Positions 10,891 to 20,494 of a stretch of DNA of 32,130 nucleotides are shown here, in pieces. Position 1 is the first letter of the stretch. The number at the start of each line of letters is the position of its first letter. The notes below the pieces were generated by a model that did not search any database, had not been told where the DNA came from, and saw only the letters and a program-made list of their open reading frames with translations. The DNA lies in NCBI RefSeq assembly GCF_005080745.1, contig NZ_CP033004.1, forward strand, positions 506,994 to 539,123, read 5' to 3'. Made by a program: the position numbers and the translations under genes. The DNA comes from Buchnera aphidicola (Melaphis rhois) (GTDB lineage Bacteria > Pseudomonadota > Gammaproteobacteria > Enterobacterales > Enterobacteriaceae).

Positions 10891-11289
10891 TTAAATATTT
10901 TGTTTTTTAGATTGATTTCGATTTTTATTTTTTAATCTATCTATTAATTGAATATATGCCATAGGTGCTTGATCACCACAACGATAACCACATTTTAATA
11001 TTCGCGTATAACCGCCTGGCCGATTAAAAAAATGCGGACCTAAATCATTAAACAACTTAGAAACCATGCTAATATTTCTAATTTTAGAAAAAACTAAACG
11101 TCTATTAGAAACTGAATCAATTTTAGATCTAGTTATTAGCGGATCTATTACACGACGTAATTCCTTTGCTTTAGATACTGTAGTTTTTATTAATTCATAA
11201 CTTAATAATGAACATACCATATTATTTAACATAGATCTTAAATGAGCACTATTTCTATTAAATTTTCGACCAATTTTTTTATGTCTCAT
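10891..11289 (-). CDS. rplQ: 50S ribosomal protein L17
   Basis: L17 is a late-assembling large-subunit protein near the exit tunnel. The product has 132 residues (E. coli 127), with the conserved start [20 protein letters not shown], the segment [11 protein letters not shown] and the C-terminal [14 protein letters not shown]. The final residues after about 120 are a Lys/Asn-rich tail of low complexity. It is the last gene of the alpha operon, 45 bases after rpoA. Confidence 0.97.
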   Translation of the reverse strand: MRHKKIGRKFNRNSAHLRSMLNNMVCSLLSYELIKTTVSKAKELRRVIDPLITRSKIDSVSNRRLVFSKIRNISMVSKLFNDLGPHFFNRPGGYTRILKCGYRCGDQAPMAYIQLIDRLKNKNRNQSKKQNI

Positions 11290-11334
11290 TAAAATATAAC
11301 CTTTTACATATAAATCTTTAAAACATAATTATAG

Positions 11335-12324
11335 TTAATCATCTAAAACATGTATGGGAGGCCAATTATCTAAACGCATACCTAAAGATAAATTTCTTAT
11401 AGCTAATACATCTTTTATTTCAGTTAAAGATTTTTTGCCTAAATTAGGAGTTTTAAGTAATTCTACTTCAGTTTTTTGAACCAAATCTCCAATATAGTGT
11501 ATTGCTTCTGCTTTTAAACAATTAGCAGACCTAACGGTTAGTTCTAGATCATCAACTGAGCGAAGTAAAATAGGTTCAAACTCTGGTTTTTCTTCTTTAG
11601 TTTCCGGTTCACGAACATCTCTTAAGTCTACAAATGCTTCTAATTGATCAGATAGAATTGTAGCAGCTTGACGAATAGCTTCTTCAGGATCAATAGTTCC
11701 ATTAGTTTCCATTTCAATTATTAATTTATCTAAGTCAGTTCGTTGTGCAACTCGAGCTGCTTCTACATTATATATAATTCGTTTTATAGGACTATAACAC
11801 GAATCTACTAATAACTTTCCTATAGAATGTTCTCTATCTATTACATTCATTCTAGAAGAAGCAGTTACATAACCTCTACCTCTTTCTATTTTAATTCTCA
11901 TAACTATTGATACATCATCATACGTTAAATTACAAATTATATGTTCAGGATTGACAATTTCTACATCACTATTATGAACAATATCAGATGCTGTTACTAC
12001 ACCTATTCCAGATTTGCTTAAAGTAAGAACTATCTGATCTTTTCCATATAATCTTATTGCTAACCCTTTTAAATTTAACAAAATTTCAATAATGTCTTCC
12101 TTTACTCCTTCCTTAGTACTATATTCATGAAGTACTCCTTCAATTTCTACCTCAGTTACTGCACAACCAGGCATAGAAGATAACAAAATTCTACGTAAAG
12201 CATTTCCAAGAGTATGTCCAAAACCACGTTCTAATGGTTCAAGAGTAATCTTGGCATGTGTAATACTCATATGTTCAATATTTACTAATCTAGGTTTTAG
12301 AAATTCATTTACAGAACTCTGCAT
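11335..12324 (-). CDS. rpoA: DNA-directed RNA polymerase subunit alpha
   Basis: Alpha dimerises to start polymerase assembly, and its C-terminal domain contacts UP elements and activators. The 329 residues equal the E. coli length. The N-terminal domain (about 1-235) has [14 protein letters not shown], and the C-terminal domain (about 250-329) keeps [17 protein letters not shown] with the DNA-contacting arginine just before it, as well as [13 protein letters not shown]. An intact alpha-CTD agrees with an UP-like tract before the rRNA promoter at 7209-7236. It lies 24 bases downstream of rpsD. Confidence 0.99.
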   Translation of the reverse strand: MQSSVNEFLKPRLVNIEHMSITHAKITLEPLERGFGHTLGNALRRILLSSMPGCAVTEVEIEGVLHEYSTKEGVKEDIIEILLNLKGLAIRLYGKDQIVLTLSKSGIGVVTASDIVHNSDVEIVNPEHIICNLTYDDVSIVMRIKIERGRGYVTASSRMNVIDREHSIGKLLVDSCYSPIKRIIYNVEAARVAQRTDLDKLIIEMETNGTIDPEEAIRQAATILSDQLEAFVDLRDVREPETKEEKPEFEPILLRSVDDLELTVRSANCLKAEAIHYIGDLVQKTEVELLKTPNLGKKSLTEIKDVLAIRNLSLGMRLDNWPPIHVLDD

Positions 12325-12348
12325 TGATTCTCCTTTTCAATCTGCTTC

Positions 12349-12969
12349 TTATTTAGAATACAATTCAATAATTAAATGCTCATTAATTTCTGCAGATAAA
12401 TCGGAACGTTCAGGAACTTTCTTAAATACACCCTCCATTTTAGATGCATTTACTTCTATCCACGATAATGTTTCTCGTTGTTCTGATAATTCTAAAGCCG
12501 CTTTTATACGAGCTTGCTTTCGTGATTTAGTATGAATACTAATAACGTCACCAGAAGATACCTGATATGATGGAATGTTTACTGTATGTCTATTTACTAA
12601 AATTGACTTATGACTAACTAACTGACGCGCTTCAGAACGTGTAGCGCCAAACCCCATCCTATAAATTACATTGTCTAAACGAGTTTCTAATAACGTTAAT
12701 AAATATTCTCCAGTATTTCCTCTCAATCTAACAGCACGTTTATAATAATTTCTAAATTGTGATTCCAAAATACCATATAAACGACGAACTTTTTGTTTTT
12801 CTCGTAATTGAATACCATAATCTGATAAACGTAATTTTTTAGAACCATGTTGACCCGGAAGTTGTTCTAATTTACATTTAGAATCAATTGATCGCATGCC
12901 AGATTTTAAAAATAAATCTGTTCCTTCTCTACGAGATAACTTTAATTTTGGTCCTAAATACTTGGCCAT
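12349..12969 (-). CDS. rpsD: 30S ribosomal protein S4
   Basis: S4 is a primary 16S-binding protein that starts 30S body assembly and, in E. coli, represses its own operon through the leader before rpsM. The 206 residues match E. coli exactly. The N-terminal part begins [16 protein letters not shown], and the S4 RNA-binding domain is seen in [23 protein letters not shown] (from about residue 96). ATG start. In an unbroken leftward series with rpsK (24 bases) and rpoA (24 bases). Confidence 0.99.
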   Translation of the reverse strand: MAKYLGPKLKLSRREGTDLFLKSGMRSIDSKCKLEQLPGQHGSKKLRLSDYGIQLREKQKVRRLYGILESQFRNYYKRAVRLRGNTGEYLLTLLETRLDNVIYRMGFGATRSEARQLVSHKSILVNRHTVNIPSYQVSSGDVISIHTKSRKQARIKAALELSEQRETLSWIEVNASKMEGVFKKVPERSDLSAEINEHLIIELYSK

Positions 12970-12993
12970 TTTACTTCCTAATTTAAAATTTGA

Positions 12994-13383
12994 CTATACC
13001 CTACGTTTTTTAGGTGAACGACAACCATTATGAGGAATAGGAGTAACATCAGTAATATTAGTAATACGAAAACCAATAGAATTTAAAGCTCTAATTGTTG
13101 ACTCTCTTCCCGGTCCAGGACCTTTAACCATAACTTCCAAATTTTTAATACCATAATCCTTTACCATTTCTGAACAACGCTCAGCAGCTACTTGAGCTGC
13201 AAAAGGAGTCGATTTTCTAGATCCTCTAAAACCAGATCCCCCTGCAGTAGCCCAACCTAAAATATTTCCTTGCCTATCGCTAATAGATACGATAGTGTTG
13301 TTAAAAGAAGCATGAATATGTGCTATACCATCTAACACTTGCTTTTTAACACGTTTTTTAATACGAGTTGGTTCTTTTACCAT
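12994..13383 (-). CDS. rpsK: 30S ribosomal protein S11
   Basis: S11 lies on the 30S platform and touches mRNA near the E site. The 129 residues equal the E. coli length, with [30 protein letters not shown] and the basic C-terminus RSPKKRRV. The NG pair in the segment TPIPHNGCR, where E. coli S11 forms isoaspartate, is kept. It starts 17 bases after rpsM. Confidence 0.99.
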   Translation of the reverse strand: MVKEPTRIKKRVKKQVLDGIAHIHASFNNTIVSISDRQGNILGWATAGGSGFRGSRKSTPFAAQVAAERCSEMVKDYGIKNLEVMVKGPGPGRESTIRALNSIGFRITNITDVTPIPHNGCRSPKKRRV

Positions 13384-13400
13384 AATATAAACCCTATTGA

Positions 13401-13757
13401 TTATCTTTTCATTAATTTACGAGAACCTTTCCTAGTACGAGCATTAGTTTTAGTTCTCTGACCACGAACTGGAAGATTTTTACGATGTCTCAACCCTCGA
13501 TAACAACCCAAATCTACTAAACGTTTTATATTTAAGTTAATTTCTCGACGCAAATCACCTTCAACAATAAATTTAGAAATCTCATCTCTTAACAATTCTA
13601 TTTGATCTTCAGTTAAGCATTTAATTTTAATGTTTTCCGCTATGCCTATTGAGAGACAAATTAATTTAGATCGTTTTTTGCCTATACCATATATACTCAT
13701 TAATGCAATAATAATATGTTTATTATCAGGAATATTGATGCCTGCAATACGTGCCAC
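13401..13757 (-). CDS. rpsM: 30S ribosomal protein S13, GTG start
   Basis: S13 lies in the 30S head and forms bridges to the 50S subunit. The product has 118 residues, like E. coli, with [11 protein letters not shown] at the start, [10 protein letters not shown] in the helix-hairpin region and the basic C-terminus [13 protein letters not shown]. The start codon is GTG, as in E. coli, where S4 represses translation at this site. AGGGG lies a few bases upstream. It is the first gene of the alpha operon after a 136-base gap from rpmJ. Confidence 0.98.
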   Translation of the reverse strand: MARIAGINIPDNKHIIIALMSIYGIGKKRSKLICLSIGIAENIKIKCLTEDQIELLRDEISKFIVEGDLRREINLNIKRLVDLGCYRGLRHRKNLPVRGQRTKTNARTRKGSRKLMKR

Positions 13758-13839
13758 TATAAACCCCTATAAAATTTATTATTTCTTTATTAATTCATAC
13801 TTTATAATAATATATTATTCAACTAACATCAAAATTAAC

Positions 13840-13862
13840 TTAGTATAAGTTAGTATAAGTTA
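13840..13862. repeat. Tandem 10-base repeat in the rpsM leader
   Basis: The unit TAGTATAAGT is repeated twice without mismatch, with three further matching bases at the ends. On the minus strand each copy offers a TATACT. It lies 83 bases before the rpsM start, in the gap that in E. coli holds the S4 target of the alpha operon. Confidence 0.85.
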
Positions 13863-13871
13863 TCCTTACAA
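13842..13871 (-). promoter_or_regulatory. Possible promoter before rpsM
   Basis: On the minus strand TTGTAA (13866-13871), an 18-base spacer and TATACT (13842-13847) have promoter form. The -10 box is the downstream copy of the tandem repeat. Because A/T-rich DNA yields such matches by chance, this is only a candidate. I could not recognise the S4-binding pseudoknot known from E. coli. Confidence 0.35.
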
Positions 13872-13893
13872 ATATTTACATCTTAAATAATAT

Positions 13894-14010
13894 TTAACCC
13901 TGACGCTGTTTATGTTTAGGATCTGTATTACAAATAATTCGAACAACATTATTTCTACGAACGATTCTACAATTTCTGCAAATTCTTTTAACCGACGTGC
14001 GAACTTTCAT
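13894..14010 (-). CDS. rpmJ: 50S ribosomal protein L36
   Basis: This short gene was found by translating the secY-rpsM gap. The 38-residue product equals the E. coli length, begins [14 protein letters not shown] and ends KHKQRQG. The zinc ribbon ligands Cys11, Cys14, Cys27 and His33 are all present, so it is the zinc-binding form. It lies 43 bases after secY, as the last gene of the spc operon. Confidence 0.97.
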   Translation of the reverse strand: MKVRTSVKRICRNCRIVRRNNVVRIICNTDPKHKQRQG

Positions 14011-14053
14011 GATGATTATCACCGTAATGAAAATAAACTTTTTGAATCTATTT

Positions 14054-15379
14054 TTAAAAACTTAAATTAGATTTTTTTAATAAAGATTCATATTGAGTAG
14101 ACATGATATATGTTTGTATTTGAGAAATAAAATCTATAATTACTACGACTACAATTAGTAACGAAGTGCCACCAAAATAAAATGGAACTCCTATAAACAT
14201 ACGCATAAACTCCGGTATTAAACAAATAAATATCATATAAATAGAACCTAATAAAGTTAATCGTAAGGTAATTTTATTGATATACTTAGCTGTTTGTACT
14301 CCAGGTCGAATTCCAGAAATAAAAGCTCCAGACTTTTTTAAATTATCCGCTGTTTCACGGGGATTAAAGACTAATCCAGTATAAAAAAAACAAAAAAAAG
14401 TAATAGTTATTACATAAAAAAGTATATAAAAAGGTTGAGTAGGTTGTAAATAAAAAGAAATACGCATTAACCATGTCCAATGATGCCCCCCACCAAACCA
14501 AGAAACTAAAGACACAGGAAATAATATAATGCTAGATGCAAAAATCGCTGGAATAACACCCGCCATATTTAATTTTAAAGGAAGATGTGTATTCTGTTCG
14601 GAATAAACATGACGACTTCTATAGTTCCTTGCATAATTAACAGTAATTTTTCTATAACTTCTTTCAATAAATATAACAAAAAATGTTACCAAAAATATAA
14701 TAACTGAAATCAATAAAAATAGTAAGAAACTTAAACTACCTTGTCTAACTTGCTCGATAGTATGTTTAATAGCAGAAGGTATGCTAGATACAATTCCTGA
14801 AAATATTATTATTGAAATACCATTACCAATACCTTTCTCAGTAATTAATTCACCCAACCACATTAAAAAAACAGTACCTGTAACTAAACCAATAACAGCA
14901 GTACAATAAAAATATATATTAGGATGAATTACTAAATGACTTATTCCTGATATATTTGGTAAACTAATGGAAACACAAAAAGACTGTAAACCAGCTAACA
15001 CTAAAGTAGTATACCGTGTATACGCATTAATCTTTTTACGTCCGACTTCGCCATCTTTTTTTATTTCTATAAACTTAGGATACACTAGCGTAAGTATTTG
15101 TATAATGATTGATGCCGATATAAAAGGCATAATGCCTAATGCAAAAATTGAGGCTCTACTTAAAGCTCCTCCAGAAAACATATTAAACATTTCTACTAAA
15201 GTGCCTTGTTGATGTTGTAACAACTTGGATAATATCGAAGCATCAATACCAGGTATTGGAATAAATGATCCTATTCTAAAAACTATTAACGCAATTAAAA
15301 CAAATAAAACTCTTTTCTTTAACTCACTAAACCTAGTATCAATAATTTTAGAATTCTTACCAAACTTTTTCTTTATCAT
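14054..15379 (-). CDS. secY: Protein translocase subunit SecY
   Basis: SecY forms the membrane channel for protein export and membrane insertion. The 441 residues (E. coli 443) show the ten hydrophobic helices of the family, the [13 protein letters not shown] segment at the first helix and plug, [35 protein letters not shown] and a C-terminal QYESLLKK. The last few residues of E. coli SecY (GYGR) are missing. ATG start, 12 bases after rplO. The SecY cytosolic loops that dock on the ribosome are kept. Confidence 0.99.
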   Translation of the reverse strand: MIKKKFGKNSKIIDTRFSELKKRVLFVLIALIVFRIGSFIPIPGIDASILSKLLQHQQGTLVEMFNMFSGGALSRASIFALGIMPFISASIIIQILTLVYPKFIEIKKDGEVGRKKINAYTRYTTLVLAGLQSFCVSISLPNISGISHLVIHPNIYFYCTAVIGLVTGTVFLMWLGELITEKGIGNGISIIIFSGIVSSIPSAIKHTIEQVRQGSLSFLLFLLISVIIFLVTFFVIFIERSYRKITVNYARNYRSRHVYSEQNTHLPLKLNMAGVIPAIFASSIILFPVSLVSWFGGGHHWTWLMRISFYLQPTQPFYILFYVITITFFCFFYTGLVFNPRETADNLKKSGAFISGIRPGVQTAKYINKITLRLTLLGSIYMIFICLIPEFMRMFIGVPFYFGGTSLLIVVVVIIDFISQIQTYIMSTQYESLLKKSNLSF

Positions 15380-15391
15380 AATACCTACTAA

Positions 15392-15826
15392 TTATTCTTG
15401 AATTTTTCCACCCAAATTTTCAATCATACTACGAACACCTCTTGTAACATGTAGTCCACGAACTATTAATGGAACGGTAATTATTCCAGATAATATTATT
15501 TTAACAAAGCTAACATTTTTATTAATTATATTATATTTTTTTAATAATTCTAAATCAATTACTTGATTTGGAAATTTGTTTAATTCTGATAATCTAATCT
15601 CAATTCGATTCTTATTTTTCAAAGAAACAAACCCAAATTTCGGAATGCGTCTATAAATAGGCGTTTGTCCACCTTCAAATCTTTGATTGATTTTTCCTCC
15701 AGAACGGGATTTTTGACCTTTATGACCTCTTCCTGCGGTTTTCCCTAAACCCGATCCAATACCTCGACCTTTTCTCTTACATTTCTTTCGAGAACCAACC
15801 GACGGGGATATATTATTTAAATACAT
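15392..15826 (-). CDS. rplO: 50S ribosomal protein L15
   Basis: L15 is an internal large-subunit assembly protein. The Gly/Lys/Arg-rich N-terminal extension ([21 protein letters not shown]) and [15 protein letters not shown] are typical. I choose the ATG at 15826, which gives 144 residues, the E. coli length, with MYLNNISP matching MRLNTLSP. An ATG three codons earlier (15835) is only one base from AGG, too close for a ribosome site. Between rpmD and secY as in E. coli. Confidence 0.97.
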   Translation of the reverse strand: MYLNNISPSVGSRKKCKRKGRGIGSGLGKTAGRGHKGQKSRSGGKINQRFEGGQTPIYRRIPKFGFVSLKNKNRIEIRLSELNKFPNQVIDLELLKKYNIINKNVSFVKIILSGIITVPLIVRGLHVTRGVRSMIENLGGKIQE

Positions 15827-15851
15827 TGTATTCATACCTAATTAATAATAT

Positions 15852-16028
15852 TTAATTTACTTTTAACATATAAGATATTTTTTTTATCATTCCCTGAATA
15901 GAAGGTGTATCTTTACGTTGAACTGTATGTCCTATATAACGTAATCCTAATCCAAATAACGTCGCTTTGTGCTTTGGTAATCGCCCTATTGCACTTTTTA
16001 TTTGAGTAATATTAAGATATTTTTCCAT
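15852..16028 (-). CDS. rpmD: 50S ribosomal protein L30
   Basis: This gene was found by translation of the gap between rpsE and rplO. The 58-residue product (E. coli 59) contains [20 protein letters not shown] and [21 protein letters not shown], which match L30 throughout. ATG start 4 bases after the rpsE stop. No fault seen. Confidence 0.96.
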   Translation of the reverse strand: MEKYLNITQIKSAIGRLPKHKATLFGLGLRYIGHTVQRKDTPSIQGMIKKISYMLKVN

Positions 16029-16032
16029 ATTA

Positions 16033-16542
16033 TTATTTCACCAAAATGTCTTTAATTAACTTATTACGCTTAGCTGCTACCATTTCTGGAGATCTCATAT
16101 TTCTTAATCCAGAAATAGTTGCTTTAACTACATTTATAGGATTAGTAGATCCATAGGTTTTAGCGAGTACATTGTGAACGCCTACTACTTCCAATACTGA
16201 TCTCATAGCACCACCTGCTATAATTCCAGTACCTTCTGAAGCTGGTTTCATAAATATATTCGATCCAGTATGAGATCCAAAAATTGGATGTTGTAATGTA
16301 TTGTTATTTAAAACAACATTAATCATAGTTCGACGCGCTTTTTCCATTGCTTTCTGGATAGCAGCAGGAACTTCACGAGCCTTTCCATATCCAAATCCAA
16401 CTTTTCCATTTCCGTTACCTACTACTGTCAAAGCAGTAAAAGAAAAAATCCGACCACCTTTCACTGTTTTCGAAACACGATTAACAGAAATCAATTTTTC
16501 TTTTAAGTCTAGACTATTTTTTTTATCTGAATAAATTGCCAT
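16033..16542 (-). CDS. rpsE: 30S ribosomal protein S5
   Basis: S5 lies at the mRNA entry side of the 30S subunit and affects decoding accuracy. The 169 residues (E. coli 167) have the double-stranded-RNA-binding fold segment [20 protein letters not shown], the C-terminal domain with [14 protein letters not shown] and [13 protein letters not shown]. The residues of the spectinomycin-contact loop ([11 protein letters not shown]) look wild type. 14 bases after rplR. Confidence 0.99.
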   Translation of the reverse strand: MAIYSDKKNSLDLKEKLISVNRVSKTVKGGRIFSFTALTVVGNGNGKVGFGYGKAREVPAAIQKAMEKARRTMINVVLNNNTLQHPIFGSHTGSNIFMKPASEGTGIIAGGAMRSVLEVVGVHNVLAKTYGSTNPINVVKATISGLRNMRSPEMVAAKRNKLIKDILVK

Positions 16543-16556
16543 TATAGTATTTTACC

Positions 16557-16919
16557 TTAAAAATTTAAACCTGCCTCTCTTGCAGCATCAGCTAATGCTT
16601 TAATACGACCATGATACTGAAATCCAGAACGATCAAATGAAACGTTTCTAATACCACTCTTCAAAGCACGTTCTGCAATAACTTTTCCAACAATAGTAGC
16701 AGCTTCTTTATTACCTGTGTATTTAACTAATGATGATAATTTCTTTTCAAGAGTCGAAGCAACTACTAAAACTAAAAAATTTCTAGGAGAAATAATTTGC
16801 GCATATATGTGTTTAGGAGTACGATGCACAACTAAACGAACAGATTTCAATAACTTTAATTTACATCGGGTTTTAGTCGCTCTACGAATGCGAACTTTCT
16901 TTTTATTGACTAATAACAT
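16557..16919 (-). CDS. rplR: 50S ribosomal protein L18
   Basis: L18 binds 5S rRNA, with L5, in the central protuberance. The 120-residue product (E. coli 117) has [33 protein letters not shown] and the conserved C-terminus [23 protein letters not shown]. The N-terminus is three residues longer than in E. coli; no nearer start exists. The ATG abuts the rplF stop (TAAATG), which suggests translational coupling. Confidence 0.98.
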   Translation of the reverse strand: MLLVNKKKVRIRRATKTRCKLKLLKSVRLVVHRTPKHIYAQIISPRNFLVLVVASTLEKKLSSLVKYTGNKEAATIVGKVIAERALKSGIRNVSFDRSGFQYHGRIKALADAAREAGLNF

Positions 16920-17456
16920 TTACTTCTTTTTAGCCTCTTTTATACGTACTACTTCATCATTATAACGAATACCCTTTCCTTTGTATGGTTCTGGAACTCT
17001 ATAAGATCTTATATTAGCTGCTACCTGACCAACTAATTGTTTATTAATTCCTTTTATAATAATTTCTACTTGAGATGGACATTCAACAATAATGCCTTTT
17101 GGAACATAATATTTAATTACGTGAGAATAACCTAACGACATATGAACAACATTGGCATTTACTATTGTAACTCTATAACCTACACCAAATAATTTTAATT
17201 TTTTTGAAAATCCCGTAGTAACACCAATAATCATAGAATTCACCAATGATCTAGAAGTACCAGCTCGAGACCAACCTTTAGAAGAATTTTCTTTACTTTT
17301 AAATATTAAATGATTATTGACATAGGTAATTAATACATCTTTATTTACAATACAACTAAGAACATTGTTTTCTTTTTTAACTATAATGCTTTGTCCAGAA
17401 AATGAAATGTTAACATCAATAGGAACAATAACTGATTTTTTTGCTATACGAGACAT
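16920..17456 (-). CDS. rplF: 50S ribosomal protein L6
   Basis: L6 lies near the factor-binding site beside the sarcin-ricin loop. I choose the ATG at 17456, giving 178 residues (E. coli 177) with MSRIAKKSVIVP matching MSRVAKAPVVVP; the longer frame begins with TTG directly after the rpsH stop and its GGAAAAG serves better as ribosome site. The two repeated L6 domains and the C-terminal PEPYKGKGIRYNDEVVRIKEAKKK are intact. Confidence 0.97.
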   Translation of the reverse strand: MSRIAKKSVIVPIDVNISFSGQSIIVKKENNVLSCIVNKDVLITYVNNHLIFKSKENSSKGWSRAGTSRSLVNSMIIGVTTGFSKKLKLFGVGYRVTIVNANVVHMSLGYSHVIKYYVPKGIIVECPSQVEIIIKGINKQLVGQVAANIRSYRVPEPYKGKGIRYNDEVVRIKEAKKK

Positions 17457-17468
17457 ATTCTTTTCCAA

Positions 17469-17864
17469 TCAAGAAACATGACAAATAATTTCACCACCAA
17501 GACCTTCTCTACGCGCTGACTTATCCGTCATAACTCCTTTTGACGTTGAAACTATAGCTATCCCTAAGCCAGCCATAACTCTTGGCAATTTATTTTTTTT
17601 GTTATATATTCGCAAACTAGGAGAACTTATCCTTTTCACATTCTCAACTACAGGTTTACCATCAAAATATTTGAGAAATAATTCTAATTCAGGCTTATTA
17701 ATACAATTTTTCACTATATAATTCTTTATATATCCTTCGTTTTTTAATACAATACTAATTGCTACTTTTAATTTAGAAGATGGCATAATTACTGACACCT
17801 TATTAGCTAATTGACTATTTCGAATTCTAGTCAACATATCTGATATAGGATCTTGTATAGTCAT
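17469..17864 (-). CDS. rpsH: 30S ribosomal protein S8
   Basis: S8 binds the central 16S domain and, in E. coli, represses the spc operon at the rplE start. The ATG at 17864 gives 131 residues (E. coli 130) beginning [16 protein letters not shown]; the longer frame would use TTG. The C-terminal [19 protein letters not shown] is diagnostic. Between rpsN and rplF. Confidence 0.97.
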   Translation of the reverse strand: MTIQDPISDMLTRIRNSQLANKVSVIMPSSKLKVAISIVLKNEGYIKNYIVKNCINKPELELFLKYFDGKPVVENVKRISSPSLRIYNKKNKLPRVMAGLGIAIVSTSKGVMTDKSARREGLGGEIICHVS

Positions 17865-17895
17865 ATATAATTCCAAAATATGTAATAAACAAATT

Positions 17896-18201
17896 TTACC
17901 AACTAGCTTTTTTTAAGCCAGGAATTTCGCCTTTCATTGCTGCTTCTCTTACTTTAATACGACTTAATCCGAACTTTCTTAAAAAAGCATGTGGCCGACC
18001 AGTTTGGCGACAACGATTTCTCTGACGAATAGGACTAGAATCACGAGGAAACTTTTGAAGTTTTAATACAGCATTCCAACGACTTTCCTCTGAAACTGTA
18101 GAATCAGATATAATAGCCTTCAAATGACTTCGTTTTAAAAAAAATTTATTAGCTAATTTTATACGTTTAACTTCACGAGCTTTTATAGATTTCTTAGCCA
18201 T
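17896..18201 (-). CDS. rpsN: 30S ribosomal protein S14 (zinc-free type)
   Basis: S14 lies in the 30S head. The 101 residues equal the E. coli length. There are no CxxC pairs, so this is the long zinc-free form. The C-terminal half [20 protein letters not shown] and the final LKKASW are typical. It starts 13 bases after rplE. Confidence 0.99.
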   Translation of the reverse strand: MAKKSIKAREVKRIKLANKFFLKRSHLKAIISDSTVSEESRWNAVLKLQKFPRDSSPIRQRNRCRQTGRPHAFLRKFGLSRIKVREAAMKGEIPGLKKASW

Positions 18202-18214
18202 TTATAATCTTACC

Positions 18215-18754
18215 TCATTTTCTAAATGGAAAATTAAAAGCGGATAACAATACACACCCCTCATGATCAGACTTTGCAGTAGTAGTAATAGTAATATTCA
18301 TACCTCTAATTCGATCTATTTTATCATAATCAATTTCAGGAAATATGATTTGTTCACGAATTCCAATACTATAATTCCCTCTTCCATCAAAAGATTTTTT
18401 AGATAATCCTCGAAAATCGCGAATTCTAGGAATTGCTATAATAATTAATCGCTCCAAAAAATTCCATTTTCGTTGTCCTCTCAAGGTAACTTTACATCCA
18501 ATAGGATATCCTTTACGAATCTTAAAACTAGAAACTGATTTACGAGCTTTAGTTACTAATGGTTTTTGACCGGATATTTTTGTTAAATCATCAATAGCAC
18601 TATCAAGAGATTTCTTATCTGATGATGCCAATCCTAAACCAATATTTAAAGTAATTTTATGAATTTTAGGTACTTGCATCACAGAAGAGTAATTAAATTT
18701 ATCCATAAATTCTTTTAATATTTTAGTTTTATAATAATCATAAAAAAACGACAC
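18215..18754 (-). CDS. rplE: 50S ribosomal protein L5, GTG start
   Basis: L5 binds 5S rRNA and forms an inter-subunit bridge. The GTG at 18754 gives 179 residues, exactly the E. coli length, with DYYK at residues 6-9 in both. GGAG lies 8 bases before this GTG; the TTG two codons earlier would lie only two bases from it. Marks include [46 protein letters not shown] and the C-terminal FPFRK. Confidence 0.95.
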   Translation of the reverse strand: MSFFYDYYKTKILKEFMDKFNYSSVMQVPKIHKITLNIGLGLASSDKKSLDSAIDDLTKISGQKPLVTKARKSVSSFKIRKGYPIGCKVTLRGQRKWNFLERLIIIAIPRIRDFRGLSKKSFDGRGNYSIGIREQIIFPEIDYDKIDRIRGMNITITTTAKSDHEGCVLLSAFNFPFRK

Positions 18755-18769
18755 TATCAATACTCCAAT

Positions 18770-19084
18770 TTACTTAATAGTAATATTATTCGATTTTAAA
18801 AATCGTACTTTTTTGTTATTCTCTATTCTAAAACCAATTCGATCTGACTTCTGTGTATGAGGATTAAAAATAGCTATATTAGAAATATGAATACTTGCTT
18901 CTATTTTAACTATTCCACCTGTTATATTTTGAGATGGAATAGGTTTTTGATGCTTTTTAATTAAATTCAAACCATCTATAATTACTCTATTTTTAAATAA
19001 TATTTTTTTAACTATTCCAATTTTACCTTTTTCTTTACCTGCTATAATTATTACTTTATCGTTTTTTTTAATTTTAGATGCCAT
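18770..19084 (-). CDS. rplX: 50S ribosomal protein L24
   Basis: L24 is an assembly-initiating 23S-binding protein near the tunnel exit. The 104 residues equal the E. coli length. The KOW motif is seen in [20 protein letters not shown] (about 8-27), followed by [11 protein letters not shown]. It follows rplN by 15 bases. Confidence 0.98.
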   Translation of the reverse strand: MASKIKKNDKVIIIAGKEKGKIGIVKKILFKNRVIIDGLNLIKKHQKPIPSQNITGGIVKIEASIHISNIAIFNPHTQKSDRIGFRIENNKKVRFLKSNNITIK

Positions 19085-19099
19085 AATTATTTATTCTCT

Positions 19100-19468
19100 T
19101 TATAATACTTCTGGAGCTAACGAAATAATTTTCATAAATTTTTCATTTCTTAACTCACGAGTAATAGGACCAAAGATTCTTGTTCCTAATGGTTGATCGT
19201 TACTATTTAGTATAACACACGAATTAGTATCAAATCTGATAATAGAACCATCACTTCGCCGTATTCCTTTTTTAGTTCTAACTATTACTGCTTTAAAAAC
19301 TTCTCCTTTTTTTACCTTACCTCTAGGTATAGCTTCCTTAATAGCAACTTTTATAACGTCTCCTATACCTGCATATCTGCGTTGTGAACCACCAAGAACT
19401 TTAATACACATTGCAGATCGTGCACCAGAATTATCAGCTATATTCAATATACTCTGTTCTTGAATCAT
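19100..19468 (-). CDS. rplN: 50S ribosomal protein L14
   Basis: L14 lies at the subunit interface and binds 23S. The 122 residues (E. coli 123) show [17 protein letters not shown] at the N-terminus, [14 protein letters not shown] and [13 protein letters not shown]. It is the first gene of the spc operon; a promoter candidate and a hairpin lie in the 161-base gap to rpsQ, the same place where the E. coli spc promoter lies. Confidence 0.99.
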   Translation of the reverse strand: MIQEQSILNIADNSGARSAMCIKVLGGSQRRYAGIGDVIKVAIKEAIPRGKVKKGEVFKAVIVRTKKGIRRSDGSIIRFDTNSCVILNSNDQPLGTRIFGPITRELRNEKFMKIISLAPEVL

Positions 19469-19507
19469 GTCATATCCTATAGTAAAGAAACAAATGTCTA
19501 CTTGACG

Positions 19508-19536
19508 TTTATAAATGACCTTATCGAAAAATACAA
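19508..19536 (-). promoter_or_regulatory. Probable spc operon promoter
   Basis: On the minus strand TTGTAT (19531-19536), a 17-base spacer and TATAAA (19508-19513) lie about 40 bases before rplN. The start would be near 19501. Position equals that of the E. coli spc promoter, and the same two hexamers with the same spacing occur before rpsL. Confidence 0.55.
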
Positions 19537-19572
19537 TAACGTGAACAATACATAAAACTATGTGACATATAA

Positions 19573-19608
19573 AACATGAATAGCAAATATCATAATACTA
19601 TTCATGTT
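19573..19608 (-). terminator. Hairpin at the S10-spc operon junction, possible terminator or attenuator
   Basis: A perfect 11-base-pair inverted repeat (AACATGAATAG and complement) encloses a 14-base loop. It starts 22 bases past the rpsQ stop and is followed on the minus strand by TTATATG, joining TT of the stem, so the T tract is short. It lies upstream of the spc promoter candidate. Read-through is likely partial. Confidence 0.55.
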
Positions 19609-19629
19609 AAAATCGAATGATATCTATCA

Positions 19630-19884
19630 TCAAATAACAGCTTTTTTAACAATTCGAACTAAAGTCCAAAATTTCGTTTTAGATATTGGACGACATTCAC
19701 GAATTTCTACTATATCTCCTAATCTACATTTATTCTCTTCATCATGAATATGTAATTTAGTTGTTCTTTTAATAAACTTTTTATATAGTTGATGCTTAAT
19801 TACACGCTGAATAGAAACAATAGAAGATTTTTGCATTTTATTACTAATAACATAACCTAACAACGTTCTAATTTTTTTTTCCAT
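19630..19884 (-). CDS. rpsQ: 30S ribosomal protein S17
   Basis: S17 is an OB-fold protein that binds the 5' domain of 16S. The 84 residues equal the E. coli length, with [18 protein letters not shown] and [17 protein letters not shown]. The ATG at 19884 is followed by a run of nine A that is in frame (MEKKI). The rpmC frame runs 17 bases into this gene. Last gene of the S10 operon. Confidence 0.98.
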   Translation of the reverse strand: MEKKIRTLLGYVISNKMQKSSIVSIQRVIKHQLYKKFIKRTTKLHIHDEENKCRLGDIVEIRECRPISKTKFWTLVRIVKKAVI

Positions 19885-20073
19885 TACATTTTTCCTTATT
19901 AGTTAATAAAAAATTAACTCGAGCAATATTACGGCGAACCAATCGTAATAAATGAGATTTTTGTAATTTTTTAGAAGAAAATTGTAAACGCAGACTAAAT
20001 TGTTCTTGTAATAAATTATCTAATTCAATATTCAATTCTTTAATAGTTTTTTTTTTACTACTTTTATGCTCAT
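19868..20073 (-). pseudogene. rpmC: 50S ribosomal protein L29, frameshifted at a run of ten A
   Basis: L29 binds 23S near the tunnel exit beside L23. The ATG at 20073 overlaps the rplP stop as TAATG, so the start is well placed. After six codons comes a run of ten A (20047-20056); read as written, the frame ends after 13 codons at TGA (20032-20034). In the other frame the sequence continues as clear L29: KELNIELDNLLQEQF and KSHLLRLVRRNIARV align without gaps with E. coli. One added A gives 68 residues (E. coli 63), and then ELN falls at positions 13-15 in both. The rest shows no decay. It may be functional through polymerase slippage, or the count of A may be a sequencing error. The only other in-frame start is a TTG at 20035, which would drop the first helix. 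Frame end overlaps rpsQ by 17 bases. Confidence 0.88.
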
Positions 20074-20483
20074 TAAATTATCCTTTTAGTGACAAATATA
20101 GTTTTTATAGGCAATTTCGAAGACGCTAATTTGAACGCTTCTCTAGAAATTTCTTCAGATACACCACTTATTTCATATAACATCGTTCCAGGCTTTACTA
20201 AAGCTACCCAATATTCCACATTACCTTTGCCTTTTCCCATCCTTACTTCTAAAGGTTTTTGAGTAATTGGTTTATCTGGAAAAACGCGAATCCAAATTTT
20301 TCCTTGTCTTTTAACAAATCTAGAGATAGAACGCCTAGCTGCTTCAATTTGACTAGATTTTAATCGACCTCGTTCAATAGCTTTTAAACCATAAGATCCA
20401 AAACTAATATTTGAACCAATAGCATAACCTCTATTACGACCTTTATGCATTTTTCGAAACTTCGTTCGTTTTGGTTGTAACAT
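20073..20483 (-). CDS. rplP: 50S ribosomal protein L16
   Basis: L16 stabilises the A-site tRNA region of the 50S subunit. The 136 residues equal the E. coli length, with [19 protein letters not shown], the [15 protein letters not shown] strand and [12 protein letters not shown]. Its TAA overlaps the rpmC ATG by one base. 11 bases after rpsC. Confidence 0.99.
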   Translation of the reverse strand: MLQPKRTKFRKMHKGRNRGYAIGSNISFGSYGLKAIERGRLKSSQIEAARRSISRFVKRQGKIWIRVFPDKPITQKPLEVRMGKGKGNVEYWVALVKPGTMLYEISGVSEEISREAFKLASSKLPIKTIFVTKRII

Positions 20484-20494
20484 TAGGATTTTCC

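Noticed and set aside
18755..18760. TTG at 18760 as start of rplE
   Set aside because: Only two bases separate it from GGAG; the GTG two codons on has 8 bases and gives the exact E. coli length.
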